From Frankiales bacterium (GTDB lineage Bacteria; Actinomycetota; Actinomycetes; Mycobacteriales; SCTD01), in assembly GCA_025965755.1 (NCBI GenBank), contig JAOPWI010000218.1, forward strand, positions 1 through 14,495: 14,495 bases of DNA. Direction: 5' to 3'. Below, in pieces: positions 7,501 to 12,880 of the stretch. The position numbers and the translations under genes are program-made. Below the pieces are notes generated by a model. The model had not been told where the DNA came from, made no database searches, and worked only from the letters and a program-made list of their open reading frames with translations. The stretch's first letter is position 1. Every line of letters begins with the position of its first letter.

Positions 7501-8949
7501 GGCACCACCAGCTACCTCTACGACCCGCTCAACCGCGAGACCCAGCGCACCCTGCCCGGGTCGGCGCCCCAGGGCGGGGCGTTCAAGATGACCCACGACG
7601 CCAACGGCAACCTCGCCAGCACCGAAGACCCTGGCGGCATCACCAGCTACAGCTACGACGCCGCCAACCAGCTCACCCGCCTCGCCGAGCCCGGCGGGTC
7701 CTGCTCCGGCAGCGGCCAGAGCGCCGGCTGCACCTGGTTCGGCTACAACGAGAACGGCTTCCGGACCAGCACCACGTACCCGACCACCCCGGCCACCGTC
7801 ATGACCGCCACCCCCGACGCCTCCGGGCGCATCTCCCGGATCAAGTACGTCGCTGGCACCACGACGCACAGCGACTTCGCGTACACCTACAGCCGCAGCG
7901 TCGGGACCACCGCGACCGACGGGGTGCTGACCCGCACCCGCACCGACCACACCGCCGGCCTCACCACCAGCTACGGCTACGACGACCGCGCCCAGCTCCT
8001 TAGCGCCGTGGAGAAGAACACCGGCGGCACCACCACCGGCTCCTGGACCTACGGCTACGACCTGGCCGGTAACCGCACCAGCGCCAGCCTGTCCGGCACC
8101 CCCGGCGCGCCCGTCACCACCTTCGGCTACAACGACGCCAACCAGCTCACCAGCCGCAACGGCAGCAACACGGGATTTGCCTACGACGCCAACGGCAATG
8201 AGACCGCCGCCATCGGCGCCACCACCCGCACCGCCGGCACCTGGAACAACAAGGACCAGCTCACCGCCGTCACCGCCGCTGGGGCCACCCACACCTTCGC
8301 CTACACCGGCCTGTCACAGAACACCCGCCTGACCGTCAACAACATCGGTCAGCGCAATACCGCCACCGGAATCACCGGCATCGGCACCGGCATTGGAACC
8401 GCCCCCACCATCTACATCCGCGAACCAGGCGGCACCCTCATCGGCCGAGGCGGCTACGGCACCACCGCCTACTACCTGTTCGACAACCAAGGCAGCGTCG
8501 TCGGACTCGTCAACATCAGCGGCCAAAAGATCAACAGCTACAGCTACGACCCCTACGGCATCAGCCGCAGCAAGACCGAGACCTTGGCCAATCCGTTCCA
8601 GTACACGGGTGGCCACCTCGACGCACAGACCGGCCTCTACAAGCTCGGTATCCGCTACTACGACCCAACACTGGGCCGGTTCACTCAGCCAGACCCGACT
8701 GGGCTCGATGAGCACTATGGGTACGCGGGCAACAGCCCTTGCAACTTTACGGACCCAAGCGGGGCCCTGTTCAGCGACAGGACGAACTGCATCTTCGCCA
8801 TTTTTGGGCTTGGACTGTCCATTGCTGCTATGGTCCCGGCGCTCGCTGCAGGGCCACCAGGCGTTATCGCCGTCCTAGCCGCTTACGGCGTCTCCGCTCA
8901 GGGCGTTCTCGGCTCTTGCTACGACGACGACGGGGACCCTGTCCTGTGA
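4519..8949 (+). CDS. Secreted Kelch-RHS/YD-repeat protein with hydrophobic C-terminal tip (polymorphic toxin-like)
   Basis: The product is 1476 residues, starting at the ATG with GGAGG six bases upstream; the frame is open further upstream but lacks a good site. Residues 1-27 are a Sec signal peptide (MSGRFRLAAVALVSAAALLA, cleavage probably after APAVA). After a Ser/Pro-rich spacer, residues about 170-445 hold six Kelch-like blades (repeated LFGG, DTWTWNGTTW, ARYGAHMAW). Residues about 465-510 (LGLAVNVGGGNLLVEAQDLF) open the RHS shell in the style of DUF6531. YD repeats run from about 595 to 1395 and close with the RHS core signature YYDPTLGRFTQPDPTG (1380-1395) and the end motif NFTDPSG. The variable tip (1416-1476) is only 61 residues: two hydrophobic helices joined by GPPG and flanked by two Cys. 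RHS shells encapsulate and deliver their tips; what this tip does is unknown. The stop overlaps the next start. Confidence 0.9.
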   Translation: MSGRFRLAAVALVSAAALLATSAPAVASEPESSGESASLATPSPDADSAVVAPVGRAGTVVGQRRSPRVLPERPVPGGVSESRRGEDPDEPRVELTDLDPVADRDPAVALTGQGGSATPSATTVGGAGAKTASSLSVQSEVVGGDCCASYRSPTWESRDPSGELGLEAFESPSMVFDPIRNETVLFGGVAWNGPTDGTYVFDGTRWTFRTPAASPSARYGAHMAWHAGTGKVVLFGGTNGTTRFNDTWTWNGTTWTQLTPATSPSARSAGAIAELPAAGQLVLFGGFGTVALGDTWTFNGTTWAQLSLSGVPGVRSNAAMAYDASSGKIVMNGGANPSLTFSDTWTFSAGAWTYSSTPGPGALSGHVAAYDAALRRVVVHGGYSPTSSTVSVHSWVFNGTSWGHLEAPMAPAVRYNAAMARTPRSGQLVLVGGTDGTYRRYGTAVFDWPRSGAQRGYKLEEQQLSDRLGLAVNVGGGNLLVEAQDLFVPGVGVPLSMNRYYNSQSGMHAFSKGYGWFFGTGEDLWLQLQPDGSRLLVGFDDSTSGGAYFRNDSGVYATPPGIDADLKNVGGVFELTYRGSGRKQTFATNGDLTKDVDRNGNGLTFAYSSPHLLSTITDAAGRTVTYAYANGFLASITDSAGRSVQYGYTNGFLTSVTDANGKVTGYSYDATTGLLISITSPGGRVTKLTVDNRSRLTGITRVTDVPAGTGPTTSYTYSRPLTTDGEAIWRTLSVAPKYTGTTTGTTYVTNSVSQASKVTDPLGHSRSATYNANASVVTAVDAMTAANTTTNAFDTDNRATGSTAPTGAQSALTYGEPTGLVTNPVAHWQPDTSTDPDGNRTSLTYDTFGNITRAQSTTPDQNGQPTAGADSTYTYNPAAPAAALCGGKPGQACTATDGRGKITSYTYDTLGQSTAVNNPAPLGDTSATYDTKGRTATSTDGKSTVTRYTYDELDRTTQVRIGTTTCTTSDVAAGSCLTYTYDDDGNRLSQTDQTGTTSYLYDPLNRETQRTLPGSAPQGGAFKMTHDANGNLASTEDPGGITSYSYDAANQLTRLAEPGGSCSGSGQSAGCTWFGYNENGFRTSTTYPTTPATVMTATPDASGRISRIKYVAGTTTHSDFAYTYSRSVGTTATDGVLTRTRTDHTAGLTTSYGYDDRAQLLSAVEKNTGGTTTGSWTYGYDLAGNRTSASLSGTPGAPVTTFGYNDANQLTSRNGSNTGFAYDANGNETAAIGATTRTAGTWNNKDQLTAVTAAGATHTFAYTGLSQNTRLTVNNIGQRNTATGITGIGTGIGTAPTIYIREPGGTLIGRGGYGTTAYYLFDNQGSVVGLVNISGQKINSYSYDPYGISRSKTETLANPFQYTGGHLDAQTGLYKLGIRYYDPTLGRFTQPDPTGLDEHYGYAGNSPCNFTDPSGALFSDRTNCIFAIFGLGLSIAAMVPALAAGPPGVIAVLAAYGVSAQGVLGSCYDDDGDPVL

Positions 8950-9143
8950 CACTGCCATCGGGGAGGCGTGGCGCCTCGCGACTCGTCTTCGTTCTTGTCG
9001 TGCTTGTGGGTCTGTTGACGGCCTTATCGGCCGTGAGCGGCGCCGTCGACGGCGAGGGCTGGGCTCAGCTGCGGCTAGCCGGTTCCCTGGTCATTATCTT
9101 TGGAGGCGCACTTGCGTTGATCCTCGGTCGACGAAGGGCATAG
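8946..9143 (+). CDS. Small two-helix membrane protein coupled to the RHS gene; candidate immunity protein
   Basis: This 65-residue protein starts at a GTG that overlaps the RHS stop (GTGA), so its translation is probably coupled to the end of RHS synthesis. After a basic start (TLPSGRRGASR) there are two membrane helices, LVFVLVVLVGLLTALSAVSG and LAGSLVIIFGGALALILG, separated by a short acidic loop (AVDGEGWAQLR). It ends in RRRA. The predicted topology is a hairpin with both ends in the cytoplasm. In polymorphic toxin systems the gene directly after the toxin tip usually encodes its specific immunity protein. A small membrane protein would fit a membrane-acting tip such as the one just upstream. 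No family recognised; it could also assist RHS export or be a cryptic remnant before the IS. Confidence 0.65.
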   Translation: MTLPSGRRGASRLVFVLVVLVGLLTALSAVSGAVDGEGWAQLRLAGSLVIIFGGALALILGRRRA

Positions 9144-9190
9144 TCGCCAACCGACGAGGCGACGCAAGATCAAGACCAAGACCGGAGTAA

Positions 9191-9218
9191 TGAAGCGTGC
9201 ACGGTCTGGTGGAGGGTG
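9191..9218 (+). repeat. Left terminal inverted repeat of the second IS3 element
   Basis: Begins TGAAGCGTGCACGGTCTGGT and matches the reverse complement of 10524-10551 at 23 of 28 positions by direct alignment. Confidence 0.85.
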
Positions 9219-9241
9219 CGAAGCCACGGGAGAGTGGTCTG

Positions 9242-9567
9242 GTGCCAGCACCGAGGAAGTACAACGACGAGCTGCGTGAGCGAGCGCAGCGCCTCGTCCG
9301 CGAGGCCAGGGAGCAGGAGCCAGCGCTGTCGCTGAACGCGGCGGTGCTGCGGATCGGTCCGCGGGTGGGGGTCAACCCGGACACCCTGCGGGGCTGGTGC
9401 AAGCAGGCCGATGTCGACGCCGGCCGGGCACCGGGAACGACGACGACGGACGCGGCGACGATCAAGCAATGCAGGCCGAGGTCCGGGAGCTCAAGCGCGC
9501 CAACGAGATCCTGCTGGCGGCCAGCTCGTTCGTCGCGCGGGAGCTCGACCCGCGACTGCCCTGGTAG
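9242..9567 (+). pseudogene. IS3-family transposase OrfA, frameshifted
   Basis: The start is GTG at 9242, seven bases after GGGAGAG. The first frame gives VPAPRKYNDELRERAQRLVR, a helix-turn-helix with AAVLRIGPRVGVNPDTLRGW, up to DAATIK (about codon 75). The reading then has to jump: the rest of the protein, MQAEVRELKRANEILLAASS and FVARELDPRLPW, is in another frame from 9469 to the TAG at 9565-9567. One base appears to be missing near 9467-9470, where relatives read K-(Q/E)-L-E-A-E. The break lies inside the leucine-zipper region, well before the natural orfA/orfB frameshift zone, so it is damage rather than programmed frameshifting. A sequencing error cannot be excluded from one read. Confidence 0.75.
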
Positions 9568-10536
9568 TGGCCTTCGTAGCCGAGCACGCCGGCCGCTTCG
9601 GGGCCGAGCCGATCTGCCGGGTGCTCACCGCACACGGCGTCAAGATCGCCCCGAGCGGCTACTACGCCCACCTCAAGCGGCCGCCGTCAGCGCGAGCGCT
9701 TCGCGACGAGGCCGTGCTTGCCCGGATCCGGGTCGTGCACGGCGACCCTGAGCTGGGTCGCGGGCTCTACGGCGTCCGCAAGGTCGTGGCGCAGCTCTCC
9801 CGCGAGGGCGGTGTCGACGGGCGGGCGGTGTCCCACCGCAAGGTCGAGCGCCTGATGCGGGCCGACGGGTTGCGCGGGGTGCGTCGCGGCAAGCAGTTTG
9901 TCACGACCAGGGCCGACGAGAAGGCGGCCCGGCCACCCGACCTGGTCGAGCGTGACTTCACCGCGCCCGCCCCCAACAAGCTCTGGGTCGTCGACTTCAC
10001 CTACGTCCCGACCTGGTCGGGCATGGCGTTCACCGCGTTCGTGTCCGACGTCTACAGCCGCCGCATCGTGGGCTGGCGGACAGCGAGCAGCATGCCGACC
10101 TCGTTGCCCCTGGACGCTCTCGATATGGCGCTGTGGACGCGAGCGCAGGCCGGCCAGACCGACGACCACGGGCAACTTCCGGGTCTTGTTCATCACTCGG
10201 ATGCGGGCGCCCAGTCAGTACACCGCCATCCGCTACGCCGAGCGTCTGGCCGACGCGGGCGCTCTCGCGTCGATCGGCAGCGTCGGTGACAGCTACGACA
10301 ACAGCCAGGCCGAGTCGCTGATCGGGCTCTACAAGAACGAGATGGTCAAGCGCGAGGGCCCCTGGCGGGGCGTCGACGACCTCGAGCTCGCCACCCTGAA
10401 CTGGGTGCACTGGTTCAACAACAACCGGCTGCACAGCAGCCTCGACTACGTCCCACCCGTCGAGTTCGAGGAGCAGCACTACCGTCAGAACGAGCTCGTG
10501 CAGCAGCCGCTGCCGGGAGAACTCGCCCTCCACTGA
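9567..10536 (+). pseudogene. IS3-family transposase OrfB, frameshifted
   Basis: OrfB begins near GTG 9567, overlapping the orfA stop (TAGTG), with VAFVAEHAGRFGAEPICRVL and APSGYYAHLKR. It continues through an HTH_21-like region (LYGVRKVVAQLSREG, HRKVERLMRADGLRG) and the rve core with LWVVDFTYVPTWSG (first Asp) and LVHHSDAG (second Asp). At 10212-10219 CAGT is duplicated in tandem, shifting the frame. The remaining part, QYTAIRYAERLADAGALAS, SYDNSQAESLIGLYKNEM (catalytic Glu) and FNNNRLHSSLDYVPPVEFE, is read in the next frame to TGA 10534-10536. Removing the four bases would restore one continuous protein of about 320 residues. As it stands the Glu is separated from the two Asp and the enzyme should be inactive. 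Confidence 0.85.
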
Positions 10537-10551
10537 ACCGTGGACGCTTCA
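10524..10551 (-). repeat. Right terminal inverted repeat of the second IS3 element
   Basis: Read on the minus strand it begins TGAAGCGTCCACGGTTCAGT, pairing with the left end at 23 of 28 positions. The orfB stop (TGA 10534-10536) lies inside it. Confidence 0.85.
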
Positions 10552-11974
10552 GCTCGTCATCGCGACGGCCCAGCTCATGCTGGTGCTCGACGACACCATT
10601 GCCAACATCGCCCTGCCGACGATCCAGCGCGAGCTCGGCGTCTCTGCTGCGGCCCTGCCGTGGATCGTCAGCGCGTATGTCCTGGCGTTTGGGGGCCTGC
10701 TGCTCTTTGGTGGCCGCCTCGGGGATCTTCTTGGGCGCCGCAGGGTCCTTCGCATCGGGATCGTCGTGTTCACGCTCGCGTCGCTCATCGGCGGGCTCGC
10801 CCCCGACGGCGGCCTGCTGATCGCCGCCCGGCTCGTCCAGGGCGTCGGCGCGGCGCTGGCGGCGCCGAACGCCCTGGCGCTGATTGCGACGACCTTCCCA
10901 GCGGGCGAGGCCCGGAACAAGGCCGTCGGGCTCTACGGCGCGATGTCGGGCCTCGGGATCGTCGTCGGGCTGCTCCTGGGCGGCGTCCTCACCGCGACCG
11001 TCGGCTGGCGTCCCGTCTTCCTCATCAACGTCCCGATCGGACTGGCGGTACTGGCGGGGACCCGCGCCCTCGCGGAGAGCGAGCGCCACCGGGGCCGGCT
11101 CGACGTCCCCGGCGCGGTGACCGCCACCATGGGCGTCGCCGCGCTCGCTTACGGCCTTACGCGCGCCGGTGAGCACGGTTGGGGCGACGCCTGGACTCTG
11201 GCGTCCCTCGCCGCCGCCGTCGTCTTGCTCACGGCGTTCGTCGTGGTGCAGCGCCGCACGGCGGACCCGCTCATGCCGCTGCGGGTCTTCGCGGACCGCG
11301 CCCGCTCCGGCTCGTACGCCGCGATGCTCGTCCTGGGCTCGGCGCTCATGGGGATCTTCTACGTCGTCACGCTCCACCTCCAGCAGGTCCAGGGCTTCGG
11401 CGCGATGCGGACCGGGCTGGCGTGGCTGCCGTTCGCCGTCGGAATCGTGGCCGGAACCGTCGTCGGCACTGGGGTCGTCGAGAGGGCCCAGCCCCGCGCG
11501 CTCGCCACCGCCGGTTTGAGCCTGTCCGCCGCCGCGCTCGCATCGCTCGCCACGCTCGGCCCGGAGACGTCCTACACGCTGCGGCTCGCACCGGCCATGC
11601 TCGCCTTCGCGTTCGGCGCGGGGCTGGCGTTCCCGCCGCTGACCCTCGCGACGGTGCAGGGGGTCGAGCGATCCCTGGCCGGCATCGCGTCCGCGCTGCT
11701 CAACACCGCCCAGCAGATCGGCGCGGCCCTCGGCCTGGCGCTGCTCACCAGCGTCGCGCTCGTCGCCAGCGACCAGCGCTTCCCCGGCGCCTTCGACCTG
11801 CTCTCGGGCGCCCTCGCCGAGGGCGACACCGCCCTGGCCGCTCGGGCGGGGGAAGCCCTGGCGCACGGCTTCGGCACTGCCCTGGCCGTCGAGGCCGTCC
11901 TGCTGCTCGCCGCCGCCGCCGTCGCCGCGCGCACCCTCCGCGCGGTGCCCGCGCCCGCAGCCCCCGAGCTCTAG
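10552..11974 (+). CDS. MFS multidrug exporter (DHA2/EmrB-QacA type), 5' end cut by IS
   Basis: Recognisable homology starts immediately after the IS end, in frame, as LVIATAQLMLVLDDTIANIA; the first in-frame ATG is 10577, inside the first membrane helix, giving 465 residues. The protein has many hydrophobic segments, motif A (GGRLGDLLGRRR) in the loop after helix 2, RLVQGVGAALAAPNALALI in helix 4, and a motif C-like GAMSGLGIVVGLLLGGVL in helix 5. The TIANIALPTIQ motif after helix 1 and the MRTGLAWLPFAVG segment fit 14-helix drug:proton antiporters. About 10-20 N-terminal residues seem to have been lost to the insertion or deletion. The frame also stays open leftwards into the IS inverted repeat, so a fused product is possible. 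Substrate cannot be predicted. No regulator gene is next to it. Confidence 0.85.
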
Positions 11975-12025
11975 GTTCCGACCGCATCGTCACCCACACA
12001 CCACCGGTCAACCGTGGCGGACGTC

Positions 12026-12130
12026 ATGAACCACAGCGAGCACGCCCCACCCCGAGGCCCGCGCCCTCACCGCCTCGCTGTCAGCGCGACGATGCACTGC
12101 CTCACCCGCTGCGCCTTTGGCGCGGTGAAG
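12026..12130 (+). pseudogene. Remnant of a DUF4396-type membrane protein gene
   Basis: From ATG 12026 the frame reads MNHSEHAPPRGPRPHRLAVS and then ATMHCLTRCAFGA. DUF4396 proteins typically begin with a His-rich segment followed by A(T)LHCLTGCAIGEVLG as part of their first membrane helix, so the match is to the family's most distinctive motif. After about 12130 the similarity stops (VKPRVSSAAG...) and no further membrane helices follow, although the frame stays open to 12496. I read it as the 5' stub of a gene whose remaining part was deleted. The Gly-to-Arg and Glu-to-Ala changes within the motif fit decay. The call rests on one short motif. Confidence 0.4.
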
Positions 12131-12880
12131 CCGCGGGTCTCTAGCGCGGCAGGCCTCCGCCGTCATCTGATCCGGGCCAGCAGGTCTAGCCCCCGCTCCT
12201 CGACCTGCCTCCGCCTCTTGCCCCCGGCCATGACACGCCCGAAGCGGCGGAAAGCGGCCATGTCCGGCCGTTCCCCGGGCCCGCCGCGGCGGCGCCGGCG
12301 GCACCAAGGGCTGCGGCTGGTGCTCACACCCGCCAGGATGCGGTCAGGCGGAGAGCTGCCGCGCGCCGGGCCGTCGGCGCCGCCCCGCACCGGACAGAAC
12401 ACCGGTGCCGGCCGGACCGGCCAGCTGCAGCTACAACGGCGCCTCCCATTGTTGGGCCGGCCGCCGGACGTGCGGCTGCCACGACGGAGACGCTGATCTC
12501 GCCTACGTCACCGCCGCCACGACAGCGGTGGCGGCTCTGATCGCAGTCCTGGTTAAAATTATGGTTGCAGTTCTGCCAGCACTGCACCTGTCAAGACCCA
12601 ATTGAACTACACGGTGCACTTCTCTGACCTGCAGAGACAGGTCTCGGCCTATTTTGACCTCACCCATGAGCCGGCCTGGCGGTGTGGGGAGTCCTGGTTC
12701 GAGTGCCCTCAATGGCACCCGTGAAGGCGCAGGTCAGCAGCCCGCGGAGCCCGAAGAGGCACCAGGGCGCGGAAGCCTCGTTGGCTCGTCACGAAACCAG
12801 TGGAGCCGTCGCTCCTGGTACTCCGCCCGACCCGCGCTCCGAGAGTCGGCCGGAAGGTTGCGGGCAGCCGGGCGGAGGGC
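12131..12880. other. Unassigned stretch between exporter region and nuclease
   Basis: No complete recognisable gene. Two readings are worth recording: a Cys-rich/hydrophobic frame at 12405-12605 (listed separately), and a plus-strand frame at 12602-12721 reading LNYTVHFSDLQRQVSAYFDL then THEPAWRCGESWFECPQWHP, which lacks a good start and may be a fragment of something larger. Composition falls to AT-richer DNA at 12550-12610 (GGTTAAAATTATGG). Abrupt composition changes suggest a junction of unrelated fragments. Confidence 0.35.
12405..12605 (+). CDS. Possible small Cys-rich protein with one membrane helix (weak)
   Basis: A 66-codon frame from GTG 12405 reads MPAGPASCSYNGASHCWAGR, RTCGCHDGDADL and then a hydrophobic helix, YVTAATTAVAALIAVLVKIM, continuing VAVLPALHLSRPN. 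Third positions are G/C-rich in the first two thirds, as in real genes here, but not in the last third. No Shine-Dalgarno is evident and no family is recognised. It may be a chance frame or the end of a displaced gene. Confidence 0.2.
   Translation: MPAGPASCSYNGASHCWAGRRTCGCHDGDADLAYVTAATTAVAALIAVLVKIMVAVLPALHLSRPN

Larger units (their letters stand above)
9191..10551 (+). mobile_element. IS3-family insertion sequence, 1361 bp, inactivated
   Basis: The element is bounded by 28-bp imperfect inverted repeats with the TG...CA ends expected of the IS3 family. It contains a frameshifted orfA and a frameshifted orfB. The flanking bases (GTAA on the left, GCTC on the right) do not form a target duplication, so the element has lost a flank by deletion or recombination since insertion. 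On the right it runs directly into the MFS exporter gene. Confidence 0.85.

Noticed and set aside
5584..8292. A 902-codon open frame on the minus strand across the RHS gene
   Set aside because: It is composed of Gly/Val/Ala/Arg-rich low-complexity sequence, mirrors the codon bias of the RHS gene, and has no domain; it is an antisense shadow.
10415..11866. A 483-codon minus-strand frame opposite the exporter
   Set aside because: Arg/Glu/Gly-rich without hydrophobic core or motifs; explained by GC bias of the MFS gene on the other strand.
12540..12610. TTGACA on the minus strand (12590-12595) as the -35 of a promoter
   Set aside because: The nearest TATAAT-like sequence (ATAATT) is about 25 bases away rather than 16-18, and no convincing gene follows.
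12691..12710. TGGTTCGAGTGCC resembling a tRNA T-loop
   Set aside because: The flanking bases do not form a T-stem and no acceptor, D or anticodon arms can be placed around it.
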